From: Glossina fuscipes
Lineage: Eukaryota; Arthropoda; Insecta; Diptera; Glossinidae
Length of the DNA stretch: 64,000 nucleotides
Assembly (NCBI RefSeq): GCF_014805625.2
Contig: NW_023998416.1
Location: 30,816,068-30,880,067 of the forward strand
Reading direction: 5' to 3'
Position numbers and translations under genes: made by a program. How positions within the stretch are numbered: the first letter of the stretch is position 1; the number at the start of each line of letters is the position of its first letter. The notes under the pieces were generated by a model. It was not told where the DNA came from, did not search any database, and was given only the letters and a program-made list of their open reading frames with translations. Positions 24,506-36,612 of the stretch are shown piece after piece.

Positions 24506-25348
24506 GTGTGCGCATATTCGTATATATCCAACAATTTGCACATAGAAAGTGGTTGAATTGTCTCGCACTTAAACACCATACCGCTTATACCGCTTGAAAT
24601 GAAATCTTTACCTATTTGATATGCAAATTATTCGAAAATCGTTTTTTTTTTTTTTTATTCGGAAGTTTGCAAAAAATCCGCGATTTTAGTAGCGTGAAAT
24701 TTGTTTTTTTATTTTTTAGAATCTCTCAGAGGAGCGTGAGTATAACGTCTAATGATTTGCTTCTATGCCCATACAATTGTCGCAAACATTTAACGGCGAA
24801 CATAGCAATGTTGCGATGTGGGTAGACTGTTGGCTGCGAAAATTTGCCAATTAAGGGAAACATTGAATAAAAATGCAAATGAGATTTGCAGTTAATAAAA
24901 TTTCCGGTTCAGGGCAAGCAAAACTTTATTAGTTGTATAAAATTTTCTTTCCAATTACTTTCAAAGCGAATGTTGTTAATATTGTTTAATACTTTATTGC
25001 AATCTTTTTTTTTAAAACACTTTGAATTTTTTGCTGGCGAATAAAAACAGAATCGTAGAAATTCGTAATCTGTAAATAATCAGCAGATCAATATTTTTCT
25101 AAATCTCACAACAATAAAATATAAAAATTCATTTATTATGTTGTAAGCTAAAAAAAAAAAAAAACCATAAAATCTTGCTTTTCTTTATAAGGAAGCATTT
25201 TTTGCATATTCTCTGTACATATTACTCCCCATTTTATCAAACAAGAAATACTAGCTAATCCTCCCACAAGATAAAGCTTTTGTATCAATAATACACTTCC
25301 TATCCATGTACATAAGATGTATAAGGGCACCGTTACTGTGATTGAAAC

Positions 25349-25350
25349 AA

Positions 25351-25374
<24 letters not shown>
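25349..25374. repeat. Poly(A) run of 26
   Basis: One of the longest uninterrupted A runs apart from the gap-containing one at 42.9 kb. No retrogene sequence was recognised upstream, and it may be simple slippage. Confidence 0.8.
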
Positions 25375-25381
<7 letters not shown>

Positions 25382-25760
25382 CAGGAAATCGATTGATGTC
25401 CGACAAAGCTAATAAAAAACCTAACAAATCCTTACGATAAAAAGCTAAAAATGCACTAGAGAGCAACAAATATACTTAAACCTGCCTAGAGATAAAGCCT
25501 CTTGCTTTTTAAAGCACAGAGAAATGGAAAAAGTCAGACTTTTATTAACATTATATTGCTTAAACGCATATCCCCTCTGGTTACGAACATAAAATACCAT
25601 TGTTTTTTTTCTATTTTTTATCCTTATAAGATTTGGCAGTTATCCGAAAGAGATCATATCGTAAATGTATTATAATTGTTGATTTGGGAATTTCCATATT
25701 CCTGCTCTCGCTCTCCTTCTCTCTCTCCATTACTTGCTTTTAGACATAATGAATGCAAGT

Positions 25761-25788
25761 CCAATGCTATTAAGAACCAATAGCATGG
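25761..25788. repeat. Hairpin with 8-bp arms and outer pairs
   Basis: ATGCTATT and AATAGCAT around a seven-base loop AAGAACC, with two further C-G pairs beyond a one-base bulge. Too short for a microRNA precursor as seen. Confidence 0.55.
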
Positions 25789-26653
25789 CTTTAATTCATG
25801 CATTTAAATCGGAGTTCCTTTAACATTTGCAACACGAGTTCTTCCACGTGAATCACGTAGGACATTAAACACAAACGTGTTTGCAAATCAGGTTTAGTAC
25901 TAATTAACGCTTAGATGAAATGCAGGTAAGATTATAAGAAGGAGAAGAGAAGAGATGTACTCAACTAAAAGATTTAATAATGAAACATAAAACCGGTCGT
26001 TTTTCGGTTAGACTATGAAGAAGAGAACATTTGACTTTTTCTAATGGAGATTTTCTTTTTACTAGAAATTTCAAATCAAAAAAAAAAAAGCCATTCTTAC
26101 AAAGAGCTCTTCTGACTGTTCTTCCGCGGATCAAAGTTCAACAAGGTATTCCACTTTCAACGAAATGCATTCAGCCGAAACGTTATAAGGAGTTGAAAAC
26201 CCGCTAAATGGCTGGCGAGTTTCTTTCCGCCTTACTGGAAGGACGGATCTAAAGACAACTTCGGTTTTCGTTTTACAATTCATCTTATAGTCAACAACAA
26301 GGTCGCCTCATTTTTTACCTCTTTAACGTTTATCCAATTACGGCTTCAGGCATACATGTCAATGTAATAAATTAGGAGTTAATTTTCTTTAAAACTATCT
26401 GCTTCGGACGGGATTTTATTGTTTGCACTTTATATTTCAAGGCTGTGTTTGAATTGCGATCGACTTGACTACATAGATTTCATATTTCCCCGGCTTAACG
26501 CTAATAGTATCAATATTTCTTGGGATAATCAATCAATTATTACATTTCTGCAGCTCAACGCTTGAACATTTCTACCCTTGTGAAAAGCACGCCTTTGAAA
26601 GAAGTGCACAATTTGCGATATTTTTATGAAGCAATAAATGAAAAATCTTATTT

Positions 26654-26703
26654 TTCGAAGTGGTTTAGGGTATTTAATGGTCATCTTTGACCAACTATAA
26701 TAT
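26654..26703 (+). repeat. 3'-end fragment of the dispersed repeat
   Basis: The blocks cgaagtggtttagggta, tttaatggtc and tctttgacc match the 3' ends of the copies at 17.1 and 30.7 kb. Only this end is recognisable. Confidence 0.45.
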
Positions 26704-27374
26704 TTCTACGTGTCGTGTTATTAGAACGATCTTAGTTTGTTGAAGGACGTATTGAAAAAGCCATAATATCCAGAGGTTAGGAGGTATGCAACAATTTCTA
26801 TTTAAACGTTCAGCCGAAAAATATTCTACTTTAAAGCTACGCTCGCTTTTACTTTTTGCATTGGGAATTTAACGCAATCAGAATAAGAAAGAATTCATAA
26901 TATAACAATATCCTTTAAGTGTTTAAAGTCTACATAACACTCTGTCAAGTTTTCCCATAAAGTATATAAATATAATGGCAAAATACAATAATCATAAAAT
27001 AATGTTTACGAGAAAGAATAGTAGCTGTATAAAAGTAACAAGTGTATGTGAAGAGAGATTTGTCTGTCTGTCTGTATAACAATTGTAATGGAAATTGGCA
27101 AATGGCAAATGTAAACTTGTGTACTTACTGATTATGAGACACGCGTCTACAGTTAACAAACGTCTCACGAGACTAAGACATCAACAAAGTGTAACAAAGA
27201 GTCTAGAAAGCGTACATAGCATACAATTGCACACAGCAGGAGCAAAAATGTAAATCGCAGCCAGAAAAAGGCATAGAGAAGGATCAACGGAACAAAGTCA
27301 CAGATGCGTCGTACTTTAACGAAATCAAAAAGAACATAATCATTTGAGAGAGTGTAAAAGTAAGTGTGCTTCAT

Positions 27375-27418
27375 TGTGTGTGTATGTGTTTGTGTTTGTG
27401 TGTGTGTGTATGCGTGCG
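27375..27418. repeat. (GT)n-rich microsatellite
   Basis: GT units interrupted by TTT and ATG; open frames on both strands here are by-products of the repeat. Confidence 0.92.
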
Positions 27419-30142
27419 TCTTGTCAACATTAACCTGTTCAATTCGCAAAAATGACTGTAATTGTATAATGTCAGTGAAATTAAATTTCAAAGCGACGCT
27501 GTGTATACTACATCTGAACAACATCACTGAGCAAACGAATTGTAGACATTTGACAAGTACTTAAGGTTAGAGACTGGAACATATTTAATTGCAAAAAGGA
27601 AAGCTGCATCGTGTAAGCGTTGTGTATGCTAAGTAGTAAGGGAAAGGAAAATTGTAATAAGGCCACAAGTGCGGCGAAAGTTGTTTAAGATGATGTATAC
27701 AGCGAATGATATGATGGGGTGGTATGTTTTTTAATATTGTGTTAGAGGTAATTTCATGGAAAAAAGGTTCGTTTGTTATAATCATACGAATAAATTATGT
27801 AAAAATCATTTCCATTGTCATAAAGAGCAGTGGTTGCCCTTTTTATGTATATGACAACATATACTCTACTCTACGCTACGCTACTTAGATAATTTTCAAG
27901 TAGATCTCATTACATTTGTAGCTTTTGTTGTGTCATTGTCTCTCAGATACTTGAATTTTTAATAAATTCCTTTCAACGCTTACGTTTGTTATATATTTCG
28001 TGTTCCATCATTACAAGTAGTTATATATATTTTCATGTATATAAAAATATATATAAAATTCATAACATTATTAGCTTGTACACATGGCAAACGCAAGCTT
28101 TCGTGTGTTCTCGTTTTTGGTTAATATTATGCATAATAACAATTTTACATCACTTGTAAGAGACGTCATCAGCAAAGAGTACGTACCTGACAGACATCCA
28201 CCAGCTTTTGATGGTTATGATATCTTGCTAGGAACGTGTACACCTGAGATTTTTTAATTTTTATATGCTTTCCTTTTTCCGAATTAAATAATTTATTGTT
28301 ATTATTTTATGTTTTTTAATCAAAAGGTAATACCAATAACAATACCAACCTTGCAAGTATGCAATTCTTTTGAAACAAATTGCAAGCCTAGAAGTAGTCC
28401 ATAAAGTAAAGTGTATATGACGTAAAAAATTGGTATTTTTTAGTTCTAGTGGCATTTATAACAAATGAATGAAAAATTTTTCCAAGAATTTCGCGCAAAT
28501 TTATAATAAAAATTTTCAGTTTGAACTTAAAATAAATGATAGCGAGTTTTGTTTTATAGAGTATGCCTATGGGCACATTTGTTGTTTTCTTTTTTTTTTT
28601 TGTACTTTAGAAAATGATGATGTTTTGGTCGTTTAAGGTTTTTTCGGTAGAATTCTTTTTTTTTTAATTTTCAAATAATACCTATGAAGACGCACTTTTC
28701 ATTTATCTATCAATTTGATCTTTTTTTTGAGAAATTTATTGTGGATGAGTTTTTTTGTTTTTTGTTGAGGTTTGCTGGCAGCATCTGTATTTCCGCATGT
28801 TCCTTTTTATAAATCACAATAACATATTAATTCATTTCTTTGTTTCGTGTAATTTTATACCCAGGAAGCAAGAGTGCTAGGGTACCAGAAAAGAGATTCC
28901 CAAAAGTATGCAACAAAATTTATATATATGCTTTTGTTTTTGAAAAGTAAAAGTTTTGAATGTACGAGCAGTGACCGTTGGACAAATGATAGGCTCTACC
29001 TCGCTATTTATTATGTTTTACCAAAAGTTAGAAAAAAGTAAGACCAATAACTCAGGAGATGTCCCCTATTCGTGCAATACAGTGACGTTCAGAAAGAAGT
29101 GTGGAAAAAGAAAGCGGTGAGGAGTTGGTGGCCCCGATCTAATGAGTGCACATGTAAGCGGTAAGCATTATGTCTTTACCGGTGGACCGTTTACTACAGC
29201 AACGATCAAGTAAGCTATCCTGCACTAGGGATTGCATAGGGATGATATTTGTTTGATTTGTTATACGCTTTTTCCAGTAGCTTACTGTGTATTAATGAAA
29301 TTTTTAGCAGAAAAATTTTCAACCAATTGATGATGTGTTAGGCATCCAAGAATCGTTTTAAGGCGAACTAATTTTTTTACTTCGTTCTCTTTTTTACTAT
29401 TTGTACTTTTACAACTGTTTTTTTTTATTATTTTTTTAATCAGACCATCAATCATTTCATTACAATTCGGAAAAAATTCAATTAATAATCAACACAAACG
29501 GTTAAAACTGACCCTTTCTGGCAATGGAAAACAATCAAAGAAAAATGAAATTTTTTTTTTAATTTTTCATTAAAAACCTTCCAAGTTCATAAACGAGTAT
29601 TCAATCTAATCAAGCAAAGTAGATAGCTTACTAGGAGAAGGAGTAATTTCACTTCATTTTTTCATTCGGTTTCCATACATACGTATATGCCTCTGTGTAC
29701 CTAATCTTTGCCTAATTGAATTTTCTTCTGCTTGATGAAACTTAACGATATGCTTTTAGTCCTTGAATTTATTTGCTCATATGAATGAATTTATTTTATT
29801 TAATATACATGCATGTATAAGGTTTTACATGCTTATGTTCATTCGTAGAAAATTTTTTAAATTTCATTTCACTTATGAATCAATCAATTCTCTATTCAAA
29901 TATTGATGTAGGGTTTGCTTTTGTTTGTTTTAGGCAAAAACGAATCTAATTTGCTCCGTTTATTTCGTATTGTTTTGATTCTGCATTTAAATCAGTTTAC
30001 ACAAGTGGTTAATGTAATCGGGCGTGCAAGTGCATCTGCTTTTAAAATAATTGCTTTATCAAGATTGCACTTGTGTGCTCTGCAAAAAGTTTTATTTTAG
30101 AATGCAGTACGAATAAATGTTCACATACGCCTAGACTTTTCC

Positions 30143-30160
30143 AATTAAATGCATTTAATT
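30143..30160. promoter_or_regulatory. 18-bp perfect palindrome with paired homeodomain cores
   Basis: AATTAAATGCATTTAATT is its own reverse complement, with ATTA/TAAT-type homeodomain cores on each arm around a central ATGCAT, and CAATTG follows at once. It lies outside recognised repeats. A role as an enhancer site is inference. Confidence 0.4.
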
Positions 30161-30380
30161 CAATTGTTTTGTCTTCTGTGCGGAGAGAGAAAGCAAGAGA
30201 GATAACTGGAAAACAAATATTTTTGCACTAATATCCATATCGTTTGATTTAAGCAAACAAGAGTGCAGGTCAAAAAGGAGTGTTCGCTTATTTACATTCA
30301 ACTCAACGTGTTGGTGTTTTTTGTAATGATAAACTTATGGATGTAATGGGTTTGCATTGGTTGATTTTTACATGCTACAC

Positions 30381-30693
30381 AACTTGTGGTACAAGGACAT
30401 ACTAAGTTTGTGCGGATGTATGTAGCATCCAGAGGCACTCGTATTAATCTTTTACCGATCGCGCCGGAATCATTTCCTGAATCGATCTAAGCTTGTCTGT
30501 CCGTACGACCGTGCCTTTAGTACAACGATAAGTGTTGGCCCGAGGACAATCGCTATTGAAAATCGTTCGGAAAGGATCATTTCTTCAACCATTTACAACA
30601 TAAGACCTTTTTTCGAAAAGTGGTTGTATGAATAACTGTATTAAGCGAAGTGGTGCAGAGCGCTTAATAGTCGCCTGTGTCCCTCTATAGTGT
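30381..30693 (+). repeat. Dispersed repeat copy, best preserved core
   Basis: Runs from cttgtggtacaagg through gtttgtgcggatgtatg, agcatccagaggcac, the core aatcgatctaagcttgtctg, an attgaaaatcgttcgg block, and the 3' part gaataactgtattaagcg and gaagtggtgcag. Block order agrees with the other copies. It ends just before the second mariner fossil. Confidence 0.65.
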
Positions 30694-30829
30694 TTTTATT
30701 TATCATTAATAAAGATTAAAGAAGAAACTTGTGCACCGAAATTCCAATGTATTGTGTTCATGTTTTCAATAAAGATTTTTAATAGACATATGTGTTGTTT
30801 TGGTTATTAAGTTTTTATCAAATTTTCTG

Positions 30830-31500
30830 TCTGTCGCTGTAAGATGGTTAGGATTTCTCGCGGCTACCTCGAATCAAGTGCTTCTCATAGGCCCCTTTGA
30901 AGTTAGTTTTACCTCAATTAGTGGCACAAATGGTAACCGGAGCGGTAATCGCTCAGATACGAACTTTAAGATGGATGCACTAAAACTTGTCAGGCAAACC
31001 AATGCAGGTGTGACAATGCCATCGTAGAAAATGATAGGTTTCTGTTGATCAAATCTGAACGTACGCTTTAGGCGTTGGCTGGCAAGTTCGGGATTAACTC
31101 ATGAAGCACGATTCCCTTCCAATCCTGCCAAACACGAAGCATCAGTTTCAATTCTACGAAGTGGGGATTTAAGGCTATTTATTCATGCTGCCTTATCCAT
31201 CTTATAGCACTATCATTGTGGTACTAATCGACTTATGTTAAACATTTTACATTTCTCTCTACTGCCTAGTTCCAGTACCGATCTGTAGAACGGTAAAGTG
31301 TACATCGACAGCGATGTCATAAGTTTGTCTTTTTCAGTTTTTTTGAATAATTTTATCGATTGTATCAGTGATTGGAAGACCGTAGGGCGGTGCAGTACGT
31401 CTCTGTCATTGAAATTTTCGCTATTAATTTTGATAAAACATTTTCGCCATAAACATGTCAACCGTCAAAAGGCGTCTAGAATACCGAATTTTCTTGAAAA
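30830..31500 (-). mobile_element. Second mariner-like transposase fossil, different lineage
   Basis: On the minus strand, KCFIKINSENFNDRDVLHRP (about 31388-31447) resembles the WFxKFRSGNFDxxDxPRSGRP segment of the mariner N-terminal DNA-binding region. MLRVWQDWKGIVLHELIP (31090-31143) matches MLCVWWDxKGIIHYELLP. KPIIFYDG (31019-31042) stands at the VIFLHDN block with the second catalytic Asp. VLVHPS, then SSYLS and YHL (30928-30990), match VLPHPPYSPDLAPSDYHL. Frames change repeatedly and stops occur. The GDEKW block is not recognisable. Sequence details differ from the fossil at 6.3-7.0 kb, so the two seem to be separate invasions. No terminal repeats were found. Confidence 0.7.
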
Positions 31501-31504
31501 AAAA

Positions 31505-33500
31505 CTCGTTTGCAAAAACCTTTCGACAATTTGTCGATGCTAATTAGAGTATCGCATTTGATACCCAGGATCGGAAGCTCGAGAAAAGAGCGGTATTAGC
31601 GTTCTTAAGGAAAACTCGCTTTGAGGGACGTTTTTGAAGAAATTTTCAAGCAATGTTTTGCCGAAATGAATTTAATACAAAAACTTTCGTTTTTGTTCTC
31701 AAAAGTGCTATTAATCAACATTTAAGCTTTTCCTCTTACAGTGTTCATTACAAAATTTTTTATTACATAATACTGTTTTTATCTTTAACCATATCTTTAA
31801 CCATAAACATGAACAGTGTCATATATGAAACCGCAAACGTCAAATATTATCAAGTTTTCAAGTGTTACGCAGCAGCCATTGCTTGAAATCACAGAGCATT
31901 TAATTAAATCATAAATAAGCATCAATACGTAATTAAACAAACATTAACACACACGCACCCACATGCACGCAATGAAATGAGCAATCAAACGGTTAAGCTT
32001 TATACAAACATTCAACCATACAAACGTATACGCTTGCACATCCATTAGTCCGGCTGTCAAAGTTAAAGTGTGTTTCTCATATATTTCGCTACAGAAAGTG
32101 AACGAATTGGTCAGTTGTGTTACGCAGTAAATAAACACTGTGAAGTAAAACTGAATTTAATTAAGTGACTTTATAGATAAATATATGGTGAAAAGAGACA
32201 ATCAACTCAATGACCAACTCATATTCGCACACAATCAATTTTACTTATACAGACACGCACACACATGTAATCACTCATTCATCTTTATATGCACATTTAA
32301 GTGTATGAAGATAAAATAAACATTTAAAAGCATATTTTAGGGGGTTTTTAATGCATATCTCCTCTCTGACCAAAAGAAACTTACTTTTATTAAAATGCTT
32401 GCAAATGAATTCGAATGAATTTCGTTTTGATTTGCATGTGTTATGTTATGTCCTTTCCTAGACTAAATAAAGTCAAAATGTTCATGTTTGTGTTATTATA
32501 CGTATTATACGTATATGGCAGTTGAGGAGGTCTCGTCCAATTGAAATTCAAATGTAATGCACTGTGAATAATTTGGAATATATGTATATGTTACTCTTTC
32601 CCCCTTCTGTGAAGGTAATCAAACTGAAATAACATATTTAAGGAAAGATTGTAACGCATTACAGGCAATGTAAATGCAAAATGACAACGAAACGATGATA
32701 ATGATATTTTATGAACACTTATAAGCATTCGATGACATTTCTATGGAATGAATATCCCTATCATAAACAATTGTCATCAATTGTCATCATTAGCATTTTA
32801 ATGATGATTGCGGTTGTTTGTTTTAATTATAGAAATTGCATTTCAAGTATATGTTTTGCTTGCTACGATTACTTGCAACGAAACCTTTATGCATATTCAT
32901 GCCCAGTCATCATTCCGTTGACATGGTCGCTTCTACATTTGCTGCTTACAAATGCACCAAAAATACCCTGAATTGTTATTATTGTACCACAGAATGGTTC
33001 AAATATGATTTTCTCTATGGCGGCTATCTAAGGCTCGTTCACTTCATGTAATTGTATTGTCATCGACATTATATCGTTAACTAAAAAAGTTTGTTCAGTT
33101 CAACAAACAAATGCATTCGCATGCATACATTTATACGCTTAAATGTGCAAACATACGTTATGTCTATACATACCTATGAGCACAGTTTGCACAATCCTTG
33201 TAATGGTCATTTCATTTAGTGTAACTGCTGTTGCAATTTTTGCATAGATGCGTATGGACGAGCTAACGAACCCAATGCTTTCGGCTTTAAATTGCGAGTT
33301 AAATGGACTTTATTTTGTTACTTTGCGCAAAGGTCCTCAGGTGCTCATCATATAAACACATATTTAACGTTTAATGAAACGATAGTAATCATAATATGAA
33401 TACACCCGACCTGTATTCGTTGACATTAGTTCATAATATTTTTAAAGTTGAATTTTATGCGAAGTTATCGAATATATAAGTTTAGTAAGACGGGTTTTCA
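31505..33500. other. Non-coding DNA, possibly conserved intergenic or intronic
   Basis: AT-rich with many TTAAT, ATGCAT and CAATTA words and few signs of transposons between about 31.9 and 33.3 kb. Such composition is common in fly regulatory DNA, but nothing specific can be named. Confidence 0.4.
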
Positions 33501-33505
33501 TGTAT

Positions 33506-34425
33506 ATTTTATTCCCGCCATAGGTAACACCCCCGAAAAAGAGACCCTACAAAGTATATATATTCCTGATCAGCGTGAAATTCTGAGTTGATTTAGCCAT
33601 GTCCGTCCATTTGAGTGTCTGCATGCCTATGTGGTGTTTTTGGTCTTGATATTCTCGTGGTCGCAAAAAATAACGTATCGTATTCAAATTTGGTATAGAC
33701 TTTGAGAGTTTTGCACGCATATCTGTATTGGTTATGAGCCAAATTGGTTAGAGGTGAAGCCCGCAGTGGAGCTCAACGTTACAAGTACCCCAAGTTACAA
33801 CTACATAACCCAAAAAAAAAAAAAACAGAATATTCAAGCCCACTTTGCATATTTATCCCTCAAATGAAGATATATTATCGGCTTAAAAATGGGTTAATTC
33901 TAAAATGCATATGGTAGACACCGCTATTCTTTCTAAACAGCAATATGGGTATCAAATAAAAGAACTTGGAGAGTAGAATGCGAAAAGGATAGTGGTGGGG
34001 GTTATGCGAGATTCGGCCTCAACCAAATATAAATTTCTTCCCTGTTTTAATTCTACTAAATTACAAAACAAATGAATGCACTAAAGTGTTACGTGGACTA
34101 CCATTAAATTACAGTTTGCTTGATGCATTTATTCATATAATGAGTTTTCAAAGTAAGTCGTTGTATGAGAAATGCTTGAAAAAATATTCCGATCTGAACT
34201 ATTTCATGGTGATATACCAAATTTCATGAAAATATCTCGACAGATGAACAAAACGACAGACAATATATTTTGGAACGAAGTGATGCACAGACGGACAGAC
34301 AAGCTTAAATTAATTCAGCAAATGATTGTTACTCATTTGGTATAATAAAACCTGGGTCCATCTCAAGTCCCTCTGGATGTTACATACATCCGCAGAAACT
34401 TAATACACTCTTGTAGAATATAAAA
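33506..34425. mobile_element. Non-coding dispersed element with related ends in inverted orientation
   Basis: The left end begins TTTTATTCCC, then ggtaacaccc, a GAGACCC block, a tatatatattcctgat stretch, and ctgagttgatttagccatgtccgtcc (split here: ctgagttgatttag, then ccatgtccgtcc). The right end, read in reverse complement, begins TTTTATATTC, then tgcggatgtatgtaacatcc, a GAGATGGACCC block, and ctgaattaatttaagc followed by ttgtctgtccgtctg. Both ends thus carry the same ordered modules pointing inwards. Between them are phrases such as aaatttcatgaaaatatctc that I associate with a common repeat of higher flies. There is no transposase. The best reading is a non-autonomous DNA element of about 920 bases with long diverged inverted ends; solo ends occur elsewhere in the window. 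Confidence 0.55.
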
Positions 34426-35070
34426 ACAAATTTTTTATAAAAGTATTTCCGTAAAACAACTCAAATATATTTTATGAAGTACTTATGTGCATTTTTATAT
34501 AAATTCGCAAAATTTCTTCAAAATTTTCTAAAATCCTAATGTAAGATATTACTTATCCTATCTTTGGATGGATTTGTATGGCACATATAGAGAGAAATAT
34601 CTCCTCGATGGGATATTTGTGACGTACTGTGATTTAATTTTGCAGTAATGGCTTATGTATATACATGAAAACATTACATGATGGCCAGAATGGATACGAT
34701 TAAGATGAATACAATTTTTTTTTCTCATTTCCTATATTGATAGTGAGAGGTGTTAAGAATGATTGTAAAATATATTTGAATTTATCTCAATTATGGAAAA
34801 GAAGAATATTCACGGTTGTGAATGGGAAAAATATAATTAAAGTTTTTTAAACGATATATGGATCGTGAAAAATACAAGGTACGCACATACATGCATGTAA
34901 TAATTATTCGAAAATAAATACACAGCAAGCACAGCAAGAGCAAAAATATCCTTTTGAACACTTAATAATAAACTTTCATTTGATAAAATACACAGTTTAA
35001 AACACCCACAACTTTTTGGTAATGAACTGAGTTGAAAAACTGTAATAACCACTGGTCACAAAGGTCCGAC

Positions 35071-35090
35071 ACGTACGTACGTACGTACGT
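35071..35090. repeat. (ACGT)5 self-complementary repeat
   Basis: Five perfect ACGT units. The unit is its own reverse complement, so the whole tract is a perfect palindrome that could form a hairpin or cruciform. Confidence 0.95.
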
Positions 35091-35281
35091 TACGCAAAGG
35101 CGGTGAAGCAATGTTAAGGTTTCATCGACAACATAAAGCAGTGAAAGCGAGAATATAAAAAAAAAAAACAAAAAGAAGGGAAAAAACATTAAATGCAAGT
35201 ATAACAAAACGAAACAGTTTTTTAACCCTTTTGAGGTGTCAAAACCACTTGTTTCACGGCCGCCCGCATATGTGACAAAAT

Positions 35282-35291
35282 GTCACGTGAC
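35282..35291. promoter_or_regulatory. Palindromic E-box GTCACGTGAC
   Basis: A perfect 10-base palindrome containing CACGTG, identical to the ideal site of the MITF/TFEB class of bHLH-ZIP factors (the CLEAR motif). It also forms the right arm of a small tgtgaca-aaa-tgtcac inverted repeat. No gene start is visible close by, so activity is uncertain. Confidence 0.3.
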
Positions 35292-35930
35292 CATATACAG
35301 AAATGTAAAAATATAGCAGCACCAACAACAATAATGGCAAGTGAGAAATAAAACATCCTTTGATGTCAAATTTTACGGTGAGAAAAGCATAAGACAACAA
35401 TAACAGCAACAAAATAAATAAATTGTTATTTTATTATATTAAAAAAGACTTTTGATAAAAATATAAAACAAAATAAAACAAAAATTTAATATAAAAAGAG
35501 CAAGCCAAAACAATTTTTTTCCTTTTTCTTAATTTACTGTGTGTATGTGCATGTGTGTGGAAAGCTTGCATAACTAACTAAAGACGAAGCAAAACAATCT
35601 ATATATTGGTATCTTTTTAAAATACATTTTAATTAAAAATTAAATCTTGCTTTCAAGTTTTTTCCCGTCTTCTTCTGATCAAAAATTGTAATTATGAAAT
35701 TTTCACATGTAATACTTGTCTAAAAAGTATTGAACTTTAAGCGGTAGCAGATTATTATTGTAACAATAACAAATAAAATGCGTTACATAAATAAGTTTCT
35801 ATGACTCGCTCTGCGCCTGTTCTCAGTAACGCTCGCTTCTAATATTAATGAGTCCACGTTTCTTGTAGCAAGAGACAATTATAGATTTCTTTCGAGAGGA
35901 ATGAAGAGACAAACAATAGTCCCAATGTGT

Positions 35931-36285
35931 ACGTATAACCTATGCCAGTTGTGCATCAAGTGGTACAAAGGTATTTTAATTTTGTGCCGATGTATGCAAT
36001 ATTCAAAAGGATATGAGAAAAGCTAATATTTTAAGCTTTTGTGTCTGGCCGACCGGCCGTTTTGTTTTCTTGTATTTAACTTACAAGTCCCAATATTCGA
36101 GATATTCTCATGAAATTTGATGCAACGATATGTGTTGATCCGAGAACGAATTGCCATTGAAAATAGTTCGGATCGAATCACTTCTTTAACCCTTTTCAAT
36201 ATAACGCATTTTTTTTTTTTAAAGTTGCTGCATGAAGAACTGTTATAAGCGAAGTAGTGCTGACTGCTTAGTAGAGGGCCTTGTT
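35931..36285 (+). repeat. Dispersed repeat copy
   Basis: Blocks in order: cgtataacctatgccagttg, aagtggtacaaagg, ttttgtgccgatgtatgc, aagcttttgtgtctgg, acttacaagtccc, a gaaaatagttcggatcg block, and a gaactgttataagcgaag block. These match the copy at 30.4 kb across its length, with scattered substitutions. Confidence 0.6.
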
Positions 36286-36450
36286 CCTATCTGATCGCCT
36301 TGCTTCTTTACGTTCAACCTACAAGGCGTGATTTTTGATATGTTTCGATACAATTTGATACTTTGCCTGACCTATTTTGGATGAATTACAAGCGTTGTTG
36401 AAAATGGTTACGATCGGATCAACTTTTCGATCATTTCCCATTGAAAAGTT
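36286..36450 (+). repeat. Second, adjacent partial repeat copy
   Basis: Directly after the previous copy, the internal blocks recur: gttcaacctacaaggcgtg, gttgaaaatggttacg, atcggatcaacttttcg and attgaaaagttgc. Their order is that of the preceding copy's internal part. This indicates tandem duplication or nested insertion. Confidence 0.45.
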
Positions 36451-36612
36451 GCTAGATAAGCCTGCATTATCTCTACGAACGGTTAATTTCGCTGCAATTT
36501 TATTTACTTTGTTATTACTGGCTGCAATCCAGCCAAATTAAGCAACTCCTTAACGTTGCAGTACTAAAGTATTAAAAACAAATATAAGTTTAAGTAACTA
36601 CTTGATCTATAA

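Larger units (their letters stand above)
17170..26650. other. Long non-coding stretch
   Basis: No gene found. The 144-codon plus frame at 20712-21146 is T-rich and hydrophobic by composition. Three staggered minus frames at 21653-22586 are discussed under findings. The open frame at 23189-23395 begins with GTG. Confidence 0.5.
26710..30370. other. Non-coding DNA
   Basis: GT repeat at 27.4 kb and AT-rich tracts near 28.0 kb. A ttttatacccaggaagc motif at about 28.86 kb may be the start of an old repeat. Nothing else recognised. Confidence 0.5.
34430..35925. other. Non-coding DNA
   Basis: Contains the ACGT repeat and the palindromic E-box listed separately. No gene is supported. Confidence 0.5.

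Noticed and set aside
25761..25788. microRNA precursor
   Set aside because: The perfect stem is only 8 bp and the extension is bulged and mismatched; too short for a pre-miRNA.
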